A stretch of 64,000 nt of DNA, taken from Sinorhizobium fredii NGR234 (GTDB lineage: Bacteria; Pseudomonadota; Alphaproteobacteria; Rhizobiales; Rhizobiaceae). The position numbers and the translations under genes are program-made. The stretch lies in NCBI RefSeq assembly GCF_000018545.1, contig NC_012586.1:1488001-1552000 (forward strand). The letters run 5' to 3'. The notes below the pieces were generated by a model. It was given only the letters and a program-made list of their open reading frames with translations, was not told the origin of the DNA and did not search any database. Shown here piece by piece: positions 19,302 through 28,237 of this stretch (the first letter of the stretch is position 1; every line of letters starts with the position of its first letter).

Positions 19302-20828
19302 ATGAACACGGAGGTCGTCGAAGGCGCTCCCGTCGTGCTGTCCGCACGACGCATCAGCAAGTCCTTCAGCGGCGTGCAGGTGCTGTTCAGCGTCGATTTC
19401 GAGCTACGCCAGGGCGAGATCCACGCGTTGATGGGCGAGAACGGCGCCGGCAAATCCACGCTTGTCAAGATTCTCTCTGGTTTCGAACAGACGACCTCGG
19501 GCGAGATACTGCTCGACGGCAAGTCGGTGAAGTTGCCGCCCAATGGGGCCGCCGAAGCGCTCGGCATCGTCATCATCCATCAGGAATTCAATCTAGCCGA
19601 GCATCTCACGGTTACCGAGAGCCTTTTTCTCGGCCGCGAGGTAACCCGTTTCGGGGTGCTCGACCGCAAGTTCATGCGTGCGGAAACGCGCCGTGTTCTC
19701 GATCTTCTCGGCTCTCATGTCGACGAGAACGCGATGATCGGCTCTTTGTCGATTGCTGAAAAACAGATGGTCGAGATTGCCAAGGCCATCAGTCGTGATG
19801 CGCGGGTCGTCTTCATGGACGAGCCGACGGCCGTGCTCTCGCGCGAGGAGACGAACTTCCTGTTCCGGCTGGTGCGCAAGCTGCGCGACAAGGGTACGAG
19901 CTTCGTCTTCGTGTCGCACAAGCTCGATGAGGTCATGGAATTGACCGACCGCGTGACGGTGTTACGCGACGGCCAATGGATCAAGACGGCGCCCACCTCG
20001 GTGCTCGACGGCGAGGCAATCGCTCAGCTCATGGTAGGCCGCGAGCTGTCGAGCCTCTATCCCGCAAAAAGCGAACCCGATGTCGACGAGGAGGTCGTGC
20101 TCAGGGTCGAATCCGTGTCGACCGGCTATATCCGTAATGCGAGCTTCGAGCTCCGCCGAGGCGAGATCCTCGGCTTTTCTGGAATGATAGGGTCGGGCCG
20201 GACGGAGTTGATGGAGGCGATTGTCGGGCTGCGCTCGCGCCTGGCAGGCGAGGTGCTGGTTCGCGGCCAGCCTGTGCCATCCGGTGACGTCCATGCGGTA
20301 AACAAGGCAGGTCTCGCCTACATGACCAAGGACCGGAAGGCCAAGGGGTTGTTGCTCGATGCCGGGATGATGGCGAACCTGACGCTGCAGTCGCTCGGCC
20401 GCCATAGCCGCATTGGGTATCTCGATCCGAGAAGCGAGGAAGCGGCTCTCGTCAAGGCGCGCCGCCGCTTTGACATCCGCGTCAGGGATGACAAGATCGT
20501 CGCCGGGCGCATGTCCGGTGGCAACCAGCAGAAGCTGCTTCTCGCCAAGGTCATGGAAACCGACCCAAGCATCATCATCATCGACGAGCCGACGCGCGGC
20601 ATCGACGTCGGCACCAAGCAGCAGATCTATCACTTCATTTCGGCACTCGCCCGCGATGGCCGCTCAATCATCGTCGTCTCGTCAGAGATGCCAGAAATCA
20701 TCGGCCTGTGCAGTCGCGTGGTGATCATGCGTGAAGGTCATATCGCCGGCATCCTCGAGGGGGACGAGATCTCGGAGCAGGAGATTATGCGCTACGCCGC
20801 CGGCCTGAAGAGGAAAACGGCGGCTTGA
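19302..20828 (+). CDS. Sugar ABC transporter ATP-binding protein (RbsA/MglA type)
   Basis: The 508-residue protein has two fused nucleotide-binding domains, as in RbsA, MglA and XylG. Domain 1 has Walker A GENGAGKST near residue 46 and Walker B VVFMDEPTAVLS. Domain 2 has a degenerate P-loop (GMIGSGRTE), the signature SGGNQQK and Walker B IIIDEPTRGID. It powers uptake of a pentose- or polyol-type sugar. It is the first gene of an ATPase-permease-binding-protein operon. A GGGGAGG-type ribosome site precedes the ATG. Confidence 0.95.
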   Translation: MNTEVVEGAPVVLSARRISKSFSGVQVLFSVDFELRQGEIHALMGENGAGKSTLVKILSGFEQTTSGEILLDGKSVKLPPNGAAEALGIVIIHQEFNLAEHLTVTESLFLGREVTRFGVLDRKFMRAETRRVLDLLGSHVDENAMIGSLSIAEKQMVEIAKAISRDARVVFMDEPTAVLSREETNFLFRLVRKLRDKGTSFVFVSHKLDEVMELTDRVTVLRDGQWIKTAPTSVLDGEAIAQLMVGRELSSLYPAKSEPDVDEEVVLRVESVSTGYIRNASFELRRGEILGFSGMIGSGRTELMEAIVGLRSRLAGEVLVRGQPVPSGDVHAVNKAGLAYMTKDRKAKGLLLDAGMMANLTLQSLGRHSRIGYLDPRSEEAALVKARRRFDIRVRDDKIVAGRMSGGNQQKLLLAKVMETDPSIIIIDEPTRGIDVGTKQQIYHFISALARDGRSIIVVSSEMPEIIGLCSRVVIMREGHIAGILEGDEISEQEIMRYAAGLKRKTAA

Positions 20829-20903
20829 GGCCGTACTGGGGCCGGCTGCACGGCGGCGAGAGCATTGAGATTCCCGACAGATGGGGTGGAGGTTCGATTG
20901 GAT

Positions 20904-21914
20904 ATGAGCGTGAACCAAGAAGGCAGCCAGGAGGCGATCCGCCGCCGCAACTGGCGTGACGTTGATCTGAGGGCCGTGGCGCCGTTCGTTGCGCTGGTGC
21001 TGCTGCTGCTTGTCGGGGCGCTGGTCAACCCCAACTTCATCAGCATTAACAACCTCGCCAATGTCGCCACCCGCAGCGCCTTCATCGCCATCATTGCGGT
21101 CGGCGCGACCTTCGTGATTTCGTCGGGGGATCTCGATCTTTCCGTCGGCGCCATGGTCGCCTTCATCGCCAGCCTGATGATCCTCTTCATGAACTCCGGC
21201 GTGATCGCCGATCCGGTACTCATGCTCGTGGCGGCGATCCTCTTCACCGTGGTCGCCGGTGCGCTCTGCGGTCTAACCAACGGCCTGATCACGACGGCCG
21301 GCAAGATCGAGCCCTTCATCGCGACGCTCGGCACCATGGGCATCTATCGCGGTTTGACGACCTGGCTTTCGCAGGGCGGAGCGATCACGCTCAAGGAGCC
21401 GCAGCTCCAGGAGATCTACCGCCCCGCCTATTTCGGCATGATCTTCGGCGTACCGGTACCGATTATCGTCATCCTTTCGGTGACCGCTGTCGCCGCGTTC
21501 ATTCTCTACCGCACCCGCTACGGACGGCACGTCGTCGCCGTCGGCTCCAATCGTGACGTTGCGCGATACTCCGGCATTTTCGTCAATGGCGTTCGCACAG
21601 TCGCCTTCGTGATCCAGGGGCTGTGCGTCGCCGCAGCCGTGCTGCTCTACGTGCCGCGCCTCGGATCGACCTCAGCGACCACGGGCATCCTGTGGGAATT
21701 GCAGGCGATCACCGCCGTCGTCGTCGGCGGCACGGCGCTTAAAGGTGGCGCTGGACGCGTCTGGGGCACCATCTGCGGTGCGTTCATCCTCGAGCTGGTC
21801 GGCAACATCATGCTGCTGTCCAACTTCATCAGCGAATACCTGATCGGCGCCATCCAGGGTGCGATCATCATCATTGCGATGCTCGTCCAGCGCTCGCTGG
21901 TGCGCAAATCGTGA
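20904..21914 (+). CDS. Sugar ABC transporter permease (RbsC type)
   Basis: The product has 336 residues from the ATG at 20904, which has GTGGAGG about 11 bases upstream; earlier in-frame codons lack such a site. About nine hydrophobic segments are seen. Family blocks include NPNFISINNLANVATRS, the ISSGDLDLSVGAMVA segment and VVVGGTALKGGAGRVWGT near the C-terminus. It forms the membrane channel for the adjacent ATPase and binding protein. Confidence 0.95.
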   Translation: MSVNQEGSQEAIRRRNWRDVDLRAVAPFVALVLLLLVGALVNPNFISINNLANVATRSAFIAIIAVGATFVISSGDLDLSVGAMVAFIASLMILFMNSGVIADPVLMLVAAILFTVVAGALCGLTNGLITTAGKIEPFIATLGTMGIYRGLTTWLSQGGAITLKEPQLQEIYRPAYFGMIFGVPVPIIVILSVTAVAAFILYRTRYGRHVVAVGSNRDVARYSGIFVNGVRTVAFVIQGLCVAAAVLLYVPRLGSTSATTGILWELQAITAVVVGGTALKGGAGRVWGTICGAFILELVGNIMLLSNFISEYLIGAIQGAIIIIAMLVQRSLVRKS

Positions 21915-21976
21915 GACAGCCGGGTCCACAGGTCTCCCGGCTTGCAACAGGTGACCTGTTTTTTGGGAGGAACTTA

Positions 21977-22930
21977 ATGCGTAGCAAGCTATTCGGCCTG
22001 ACCCTCGCGGCGATGACCGCCCTCGCTGGCGTATCGCACGCGCAGGAGGAGAAGAAAGTGACGATCGGCGTGTCGATCCCGGCGGCCGATCACGGCTGGA
22101 CGGCCGGCGTGGTCTTCCATGCCGAGCGGGTCGCCAAGATCCTGATGGAGCGCAATCCGGGCCTTAACGTCATCGTCAAGACCTCGCCCGATCCGGCGAG
22201 CCAGGCCAACGCCGTTCAGGACCTCGAGACGCAGGACATCGACGCTCTCGTCATCCTGCCGACCGATCCGGACCCGCTGGTCAACGCTATCAAGGAAGTG
22301 AAGGGCAAGGGAACCTTCGTCGCCCTGGTCGACCGTGCGCCGAGCGTCAACGACAACTCCGTGCGCGATCTCTATGTTGCGGGCAATAACCCGGCCCTCG
22401 GTCAGGTCGCTGGCGAGTACATCAAGGCAACGACACCGGACGCTGAAGTCGTCGTCATCCGAGGCCTCCCGATCCCGATCGACCAGCAGCGCCAGGACGG
22501 ATTTGACAAGGGCATCGAGGGCTCGAACGTCAAGGTTCTCGACCGCCAGTACGGCAACTGGAATCGCGACGATGCCTTCAAGGTAATGCAGGACTATCTG
22601 ACCAAGTACCCGAAGATCGATGTCGTCTGGTGCCAGGACGACGACATGGCTGTCGGCGTGCTGCAGGCCATCGAGCAGGCAAAGCGCACCGACATCCAGT
22701 ATGTCGTTGCCGGCGCCGGCTCGAAGGAAATGATCAAGAAGGTCATGGACGGCGACAAGATGATCCCGGTCGACGTGCTCTACCCGCCGGCGATGGTCGG
22801 TACCGCGCTCGAGATGACGGTGGCCAACTTCTACGGCCAGGTTCCGGTTCGCGGCGTTTACACGATCGACGCCACCCTCGTGACCAAGGACAATGCGAAG
22901 GATTTCTACTTCGCAGATTCGCCGTTCTGA
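21977..22930 (+). CDS. Sugar ABC transporter substrate-binding protein
   Basis: The 317-residue product starts at the ATG at 21977 with TGGGAGG upstream. A signal peptide (MRSKLFGLTLAAMTALAGVSHA) is cleaved after SHA. The mature protein is a type I periplasmic binding protein of the ribose/galactose group: VSIPAADHGWTAGVVFHA, the DALVILPTDPDPLVNAIKE hinge region, and WCQDDDMAVGVLQAIEQA. It delivers a sugar to the upstream ATPase/permease. The sugar cannot be deduced; the convergent SDR dehydrogenase may act on the imported polyol. Confidence 0.93.
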   Translation: MRSKLFGLTLAAMTALAGVSHAQEEKKVTIGVSIPAADHGWTAGVVFHAERVAKILMERNPGLNVIVKTSPDPASQANAVQDLETQDIDALVILPTDPDPLVNAIKEVKGKGTFVALVDRAPSVNDNSVRDLYVAGNNPALGQVAGEYIKATTPDAEVVVIRGLPIPIDQQRQDGFDKGIEGSNVKVLDRQYGNWNRDDAFKVMQDYLTKYPKIDVVWCQDDDMAVGVLQAIEQAKRTDIQYVVAGAGSKEMIKKVMDGDKMIPVDVLYPPAMVGTALEMTVANFYGQVPVRGVYTIDATLVTKDNAKDFYFADSPF

Positions 22931-22946
22931 TCCAGAGTTGAGGCAA

Positions 22947-22977
22947 AGGCGGCCCGCAGAGTTGGCGTGGGCCGCCT
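22947..22977 (+). terminator. Hairpin after the sugar ABC operon
   Basis: AGGCGGCCC (22947-22955) pairs with GGGCCGCCT (22969-22977) across a 13-nt loop, 17 bp after the binding-protein stop. No clear U-tract follows. Confidence 0.6.
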
Positions 22978-22990
22978 CGACCTGTCGAAT

Positions 22991-23242
22991 TCAATCGTAC
23001 GCGCTTTCCACAAATCGGCGCATGAAGGCCAAGATCGGCCATCCTGACATTTCCGGTCCCGTCGTCCTGCGGCCATGGAGGGCATCGATCGGCAAGCCCC
23101 CAGGCTGGATTAGCAAACCAGAGTTCGGGTTGGTGTCGGTGATGACAAGCATATTTTCGCGCTTGATGACTTCTTCGTGGTCACCGTATGCAATCCAGAC
23201 CGAAACTATACCACGCAGGTCCTTCTTGGCGAGATCCGGCTG
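22991..23242 (-). pseudogene. Short open frame, probable gene remnant
   Basis: On the minus strand an 83-codon frame between stops reads QPDLAKKDLRGIVSVWIAYG, later NPNSGLLIQPGGLPIDALHG, and ends FVESAYD. The composition is protein-like, but no start codon stands near its 5' end apart from an internal ATG. I do not recognise the family. It fills most of the gap between the sugar operon and the SDR gene and is probably the 3' end of a lost gene. Confidence 0.35.
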
Positions 23243-23299
23243 TTAGGCTCATCTTCTGCATCTGAAGCGGGATGCACCTCTACCCTGCGCGACAGGATA

Positions 23300-24061
23300 T
23301 CACACGACGGTTTCGCCGCCGTCGACCACCAGAATCTGACCGGTCATATAAGAGGAGCGGTCGGAAACGAGGAAGAGGATCGACTCCGCGATCTCGTCGA
23401 CACTCGCCCAACGGCCGAGCGGCACCTTCTCGCGGATGTAGGCATCGATGGCGCTCCGCCCCCCCATCTGTTTGATGAAGGGTTCGTTGAAGGGGGTGTC
23501 GACCCAGCCGGGACAGAGAGCATTCACCCGCACCCCATATTTCGCATAGTCGCCGGCCATTTGCCGCGTCATGGCGATCACCGCATGTTTCGTCGTCGTA
23601 TAGGCGATCATCTCGCGGTCGTAGAGCACGCCGGAAGACGAGGAGGTGTTGACGATCGCGCCGCCGCCCGCCGCTTTCATTGCCGGCATGACGAAGCGGG
23701 CGGCCATGAAATGGGCGCGGACATTGAGGTTCCAAGAGCGGTCGAAGCCCGCCACGTCGACCTGTTCAAGATCGCCGGCGACCTGGGCGCCAGCATGGTT
23801 GTGCAGGATATCAATGCGGCCGTGCCGCGCGGCGACGTCAGCTATGCCGTGCGCGAGCGCGTCGTCGTTGGTGACGTCGATGGCGAGCGTTTCGGCGCTG
23901 CCGCCTTTGGTGGCTATCGATGTCACGGTCTCTTCGGCGGCCTTCGCGCTGCGGTCGACGACGACCACATGGGCGCCTTCACGCGCCATGATGGCAGCGC
24001 CCGCCTGACCGATCCCGGAGCCGGCGCCGGTCACGATCGCGATCCGGTCTTTCAGGATCAT
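23300..24061 (-). CDS. SDR-family NAD(P)-dependent oxidoreductase
   Basis: The protein has 253 residues, a classical short-chain dehydrogenase. The nucleotide-binding motif is TGAGSGIG near residue 11. The usual NNAG reads HNHAG here. The catalytic set is Ser in NTSSSSG, then Tyr and Lys in YTTTK near residues 152-156. The C-terminal GQILVVDGGETV block is typical. It ends an operon running leftward with two permease genes. Its role could be oxidation of a sugar alcohol or amino alcohol imported by either neighbouring transporter. Confidence 0.92.
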   Translation of the reverse strand: MILKDRIAIVTGAGSGIGQAGAAIMAREGAHVVVVDRSAKAAEETVTSIATKGGSAETLAIDVTNDDALAHGIADVAARHGRIDILHNHAGAQVAGDLEQVDVAGFDRSWNLNVRAHFMAARFVMPAMKAAGGGAIVNTSSSSGVLYDREMIAYTTTKHAVIAMTRQMAGDYAKYGVRVNALCPGWVDTPFNEPFIKQMGGRSAIDAYIREKVPLGRWASVDEIAESILFLVSDRSSYMTGQILVVDGGETVV

Positions 24062-24065
24062 GGTT

Positions 24066-24884
24066 TCACTTCCCGGATTTACTTTTCTTCTCGCGCATCA
24101 GCAGGCGCGCTGTCAGGATCAGGAGAAGCGAGGCGACCAGAACCAGGGTCGCGATCGCATTTATCTCCGGCGTCACGCCGCGACGGATCGAGGCGAAGAC
24201 ATAGATCGGCAAGGTGGTCTTCGAGCCCGCGACGAAGAAGGCGATGATGAAATCGTCGAAGGAGAAGGTGAAGGCGAGCAGGAAGCCGGCGAGGATCGAG
24301 GGCAGGATCTGCGGCAGTACGATCAGCCGGAAAGTGGTGAGCGGCGTCGCATAGAGATCACTCGACGCCTCGACGATGTCGCGGCCGAGACTGGCGATTC
24401 GCGCCTTCACGATCATGGCGACGAGCGCCATCGAGAAGAGGCCGTGGGCAGCGATGATCGAGCCGTAGCCAAGCCCGAGCTGTGGCGGGTGATCGCCCGG
24501 CCAGATCGTCGCGAGCGCCGGATTGACGAAGGAGAACACAGCGACAAGGGCGACGAGCGTGGCGATGCCAATGACGACACCCGGAACGACGATCGCCGCG
24601 GCGAACAATGCATCGAAGACCGCCCGCGTGCGGATGCCGAGCCGCTCCATGCCGAGCGCGGCCATGGTCCCGAATACCGCGGCGAGTGCGGCGCTGGTGA
24701 AGGCGATCATCAGGCTGTTCTGCAGCGCGGAGACCAGGAAGGTGTTACCGAGGGCTTTGCCGTACCAGGCGGTCGAGAACCCGGTGAACTCGCTGGCATT
24801 GCGCCCCGCATTGAAGGAGAACAGGACGACCAGAACGATCGGCGCATAGAGAAAGAGATAGACGGCGGAGACGAGAGCGCGCAT
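24066..24884 (-). CDS. ABC transporter permease (PotC-like)
   Basis: The protein has 272 residues with about six transmembrane segments. The EAA loop reads EASSDLYATPLTTFRLIVLPQILPSILAG, which contacts the ATPase. It belongs to the polyamine/spermidine or related (Fe, opine, sulfate-type) permease group. Its ATG overlaps the stop of the upstream PotB-like gene (ATGA). The ATPase and binding-protein genes expected for this transporter are missing, removed or displaced by the IS array to the right. The transporter is therefore probably non-functional at this locus. Confidence 0.9.
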   Translation of the reverse strand: MRALVSAVYLFLYAPIVLVVLFSFNAGRNASEFTGFSTAWYGKALGNTFLVSALQNSLMIAFTSAALAAVFGTMAALGMERLGIRTRAVFDALFAAAIVVPGVVIGIATLVALVAVFSFVNPALATIWPGDHPPQLGLGYGSIIAAHGLFSMALVAMIVKARIASLGRDIVEASSDLYATPLTTFRLIVLPQILPSILAGFLLAFTFSFDDFIIAFFVAGSKTTLPIYVFASIRRGVTPEINAIATLVLVASLLLILTARLLMREKKSKSGK

Positions 24885-25393
24885 CAGACGAGATCCACCT
24901 GTCTTGTTCCGGCGACCTTCCAGGCAATGCGCATCGCGACCATGAGCACAATGACCACAACTGCGACCAGCGTGACGGCGATCGCCGAACCGAAAGGCCA
25001 GTTACGCGACTGTAGGAAAAGATCGACCAGCGCGTTGCCGATGAAGAAGACCTTGCCGCCACCGAGAAGCTGCGGGATCAGATATTCGCCGAGAAGCAAG
25101 ATGGTCACGAGCGCGACACCGGTCATGACGCCCGGGAGCGACAGGGGCAGGGTTACGCCGAAAAAGCTCGAGACCGGCTTCGCCCCAAGATCGGCGGAGG
25201 CCTCCAGAAGACGCCGATCGAGCTTTTCGAGATGCTGGCCTTGTTCAAAGATGAGCCATGAAAGTCGCCGGAGAAAGCGATAGAGCAAACTCGATAGAAG
25301 AAATTTTCTAATCTTCTGCTGCAGCCAACAGTTAGTCAAAAGCATTGAAATTGCTGTGCTGAGCGCCATTAGCGTACCGCTTGATAAGCGGGT
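24884..25393 (-). pseudogene. PotB-like permease, 5' half lost at IS junction
   Basis: Similarity to PotB-type permeases begins near 25235 with EKLDRRLLEASADLGAKP (EAA loop) and runs through LGEYLIPQLLGGG to the C-terminal MRIAWKVAG helix. The N-terminal two-thirds is absent. About 150 bp of AT-richer unidentified sequence (25245-25393) joins it in frame to the first 60 or so codons of an ISNCY transposase starting at 25591, giving a chimeric 235-residue ORF. The chimera is an accident of rearrangement and is unlikely to work as a permease. Confidence 0.82.
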
Positions 25394-25731
25394 GCTCGGA
25401 CGGCCGCGCTTCTTCGAGACGAGACCGTCGGCGCCGGCCAGGTCATTGGCTTGCAACAGCCGGTGGACCTGACTGCGGCTGAGACGAAGCAACGCGGCCG
25501 CCTCGACGACGGTCAGGCTGCGCCCGCGAATCCGCTGGATGAGTTCAAGACGATGCAATTCCTTCTGCGACATGGTGATCAAACAAGACATGACGACTCC
25601 GAACGCTCATGGTCTCAGCCACGCTTCACGTCGCCAGTCTTCCTTCCAAACGTTGACGTTTGACCAGCATCCCAAGAGGCGACGACTGTCGCATCTCTAA
25701 CTGGCTCATATGTCGCATCTCTAAAATGCCG

Positions 25732-26846
25732 TGGAGAATCTAATCCAAGTGCAACAATGACGAGTAGAGGGTAGGGCATTACCCGCAATCGCGCAAATGC
25801 GCCATGAACACCTCGGCGGGTGTCCGATAGCCAAGGCACTTCCTGGGCAGCGAGTTCAGGTGATGGGCGAGGGTGACGAGCTTCTGCTGGCTGACGGCGG
25901 ATAGGTCCGTATCGCTCGGCACAAAGCGGCGGATGCGCTTGTTGGTGTTCTCGATCGCACCTTTCTGCCACGGTGAATTTGGATCGCAGAACCAGCTCCT
26001 GGCGCCGAGTCCATCTTCCAAAGCCCTGAAACCGCGAAACTCGGTGCCACGGTCGAAGGTGAAGCTCTGACGGGCAATGGCCGGCAAGGGAGAGAAGGCA
26101 TCGACGATCTTGCCGATGAGCGGCTGCGAGTGGCGGCTACCATTCTTGATCATCACCGTGTAGCGGCTCTTGCGCTCGACCAGCGAGGTGACATTGGCTT
26201 CACCGAGGTCGCGCCGGAAGATCAAGAGATCGCCCTCCCAGTGGCCGAACTGCGAGCGATCGGCAATGAAATCAGGCCGTTGGCCGATCCTGTAGTCAAA
26301 CGCAATCAAGCCGTCGCGGGGCTTGCGGGAGCCGCGGCGACGGCGCTTGCGACGGCCTTCCGGCAGGTGACGATAGAGCTGCAGCGGATAATCTTCCTTG
26401 CCATAGATAAAGCGATAGATCGTCTCGGTGCAGACGCGGACGGCGCTCACACCATCGGCCAGCAGACGGCCGGCGATCTGCTCCGGCGACCAAAGTGCCT
26501 CCAGTCGATCGATAACCAGCTGGCGCAGCTGCGGGTGGCGGCTGAGCTTGCGCAGCCGTCGCCGGCGCTCCTTGGAGATGTCGTTGGCAATGCCGCTGTA
26601 GTAGCCGCTGTATTCCGGAAACTCGGCATCATGGAAGGTGTTGCGCTTCAGTTCACGATAGATCGTCGAGCGATGCCGGCCGAGCTGCCGGGCGATCTCA
26701 CCGACAGGAACCTTGCGTTCCACGAGCTGGTGCAAACGGCGGCGATCGGGAAGGGTGAGCTGTGAATAGCACTGCGACATGCAAAAATCTCCAAGGGCCA
26801 AGCCATTGTTTTTATTGCCATGTCGCACTTGGAATTAGAATGTACC
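25732..26846 (-). mobile_element. IS30-family insertion sequence, 1115 bp with CCG target duplication
   Basis: The left end is TGGAGAATCTAATCCAAGTG and the complement of the right end is GGGTACATTCTAATTCCAAG; they match over the CTAAT(T)CCAAGTGC core. CCG at 25729-25731 and at 26847-26849 is the 3-bp duplication. Removing the element restores the ISNCY right end AAAATGCCGTTACA exactly as in unit 1. Confidence 0.9.
25779..26780 (-). CDS. IS30-family transposase
   Basis: The product has 333 residues from the ATG at 26780, which has TTGGAG about 8 bases upstream; a longer frame opens at 26828. The N-terminal part has the IS30 helix-turn-helix (LTLPDRRRLHQLVERKVPVGEIARQLGRHRSTIYRELKRN). The DDE core includes GHWEGDLLIF with the first Asp, FDRGTEFRG with the second, and the final Glu in QKGAIENTNKRIRRFVP. 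It appears intact. Confidence 0.95.
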   Translation of the reverse strand: MSQCYSQLTLPDRRRLHQLVERKVPVGEIARQLGRHRSTIYRELKRNTFHDAEFPEYSGYYSGIANDISKERRRRLRKLSRHPQLRQLVIDRLEALWSPEQIAGRLLADGVSAVRVCTETIYRFIYGKEDYPLQLYRHLPEGRRKRRRRGSRKPRDGLIAFDYRIGQRPDFIADRSQFGHWEGDLLIFRRDLGEANVTSLVERKSRYTVMIKNGSRHSQPLIGKIVDAFSPLPAIARQSFTFDRGTEFRGFRALEDGLGARSWFCDPNSPWQKGAIENTNKRIRRFVPSDTDLSAVSQQKLVTLAHHLNSLPRKCLGYRTPAEVFMAHLRDCG

Positions 26847-27061
26847 CCGTTACATGGTGTGTCACAGCTATTTAAAGATGAGACAAAGTAATCAACTTAG
26901 AAACGCGACATCATCCTATTCATTATTACTGCGTTTGCAAGTATATTTACAAAGTACGAAGACGCGAGCCGCCGACCGGGTGGAGCTGGTCAGGGTTGCG
27001 CAGCCCGGTCGGCGGCGGATGGCTCCAGCTGCAAAATAAACTTCAGCTTGGACACCCCCGG

Positions 27062-27739
27062 TCACTCCGCCGCTTTCAGCTGCGCAAGGGCTTGTTGCCG
27101 CTTTGCGATGACCACCGGATCCTTGGTAAAATCCGTCTTCCGGCCAGGCTTCGTGCCGCGCTTTTGGTAGCCATTGCTCTGGCTGCCGTCGCGAATGCCG
27201 AACATATGATCCGTCTGGCCGGTGCGGCGCGGTCCGCCCTTGCTGCGCTGTTGCTCGCGTCCGGCCTGCATCTCGGCCACCAGCGCCAGCACGTCATCAA
27301 GGCGCTTGTTCTCAACCACCTCAGGGCGGTGCACCGAGCGCAACGTGTCGAAGGTTCTGTAGGGCAGGGACGTCCCCTCATGGGTGACCTCGAGGCGACC
27401 ATCGGGATAGTCGCAGACAATGACCTTCTTGCCGGCGAGCGCCGTGGCGAGGTCGGTCGGATCGAGGATGAACATCACCTTGTCATAGCGCAGCGTCAGC
27501 GACTGCGACAGCTTGCGGATCTCCTTGCGGCACATGGCGCCATCGAGGTTCTCATGCGCGGCAAACGGCCGATGCATGTCCTTCGGATTGCGCGGCGCCT
27601 TGCCGAAGCGACGATTGAAGTCGGCCATGAACTCCGGCGCATAGGCATTGGCCGCCGCGATCGTGTCGATGCCGCGCAGCCGCAGTTCCTTGACAAGCCG
27701 ATCCTGCAGCGTCTGGTTTGCACGCTCGACGCGGCCTTT
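27062..27739 (-). pseudogene. ISNCY transposase, C-terminal fragment
   Basis: Starting at the insertion junction, the frame reads GRVERANQTLQDRL (with the catalytic Glu), then the FMADFNRRFGKAPRNPKDMHRP block, the PDGRLEVTHEGTSLPY segment and the basic C-terminus KPGRKTDFTKDP. It aligns with the second half of the intact transposase of unit 2. An ATG at 27628 could start a shorter product, but it lacks the DDE core. Confidence 0.88.
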
Positions 27740-27777
27740 CTTTCAAGTCCAGGACTGCAGTTCGTACTGACACTCAA

Positions 27778-28047
27778 GTGCGTATAGAGTTCGAGGTCAC
27801 GCACCCGTTCCATCCGTGGCGCGGCCAGCGCTTCGTGTTGTCGACACGCAAGCAGAACTGGGGCGAGGATCGCGTCATGTTCTACGACGCGGATGGGCGG
27901 CTTCGCTCGCTGCTTGCGTCATGGACGGACGTCGCTGCACCCGATGTTTTCATTCAGATCGCGGCCGGTAGGTCGTTCGTGCGTCCAGATGATCTGGCAA
28001 CCCTAGCCGCATTGATCGAGCAAATCGAGCGCAGCCATGGCGGCTGA
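27778..28047 (+). CDS. DUF5372-type small protein of the recombinase element
   Basis: The product has 89 residues from the GTG at 27778 (a TTG at 27718 in flanking IS DNA is also in frame). It reads VRIEFEVTHPFHPWRGQRF, then QNWGEDRVMFYDADGRLRS, then a DVFIQIAAGRSFVRPDDLA block. This matches the small proteins usually annotated DUF5372 that travel with HTH and recombinase genes in rhizobial elements. Its function is unknown. It is the first gene inside the element and reads away from the left junction. Confidence 0.75.
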   Translation: MRIEFEVTHPFHPWRGQRFVLSTRKQNWGEDRVMFYDADGRLRSLLASWTDVAAPDVFIQIAAGRSFVRPDDLATLAALIEQIERSHGG

Positions 28048-28063
28048 ATGCGTGTCAGGCAAT

Positions 28064-28216
28064 TTATGCCGATTATGTAAATCTAATTATGCCGAATCAT
28101 ACGGGCGCTCACAGCGATAATTGCCTCTACATTGTAGTTATATGCAGCATAAACAGCCATATCGCCCGGCGTCGTTAGGTTGACACGTTCTCTATCGAGG
28201 CGTAATTTGATTTACA
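28064..28216. repeat. Repeat cluster between DUF5372 and HTH genes (candidate recombinase site)
   Basis: TTATGCCGA occurs at 28064-28072 and 28087-28095, 23 bp apart. TGTAAATCTAATTATGCC (28076-28093) has an inverted partner at 28199-28216 matching at 16 of 18 positions. The intervening DNA is AT-rich and non-coding. It may be a recombinase-binding or operator region; this is an inference from position. Confidence 0.5.
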
Positions 28217-28237
28217 CCACTAGGAAGAGGTTATGCC

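Larger units (their letters stand above)
25394..26854 (-). mobile_element. ISNCY-type element, truncated copy (unit 0), interrupted by IS30
   Basis: From 25394 rightward the sequence is nearly identical to the N-terminal transposase end and terminal region of unit 1 (31609-31954). It includes the GACTGTCGCATCTCTAA repeats and the outer end TTACA at 26850-26854. The 3' part of the transposase is missing. An IS30-family element (25732-26846) sits 8 bp inside its right end. Confidence 0.85.

Noticed and set aside
24060..25283. 407-codon plus-strand frame rich in Asp, Glu and Arg
   Set aside because: It is antisense to the two permease genes; the low-complexity charged composition is typical of shadows of membrane proteins.
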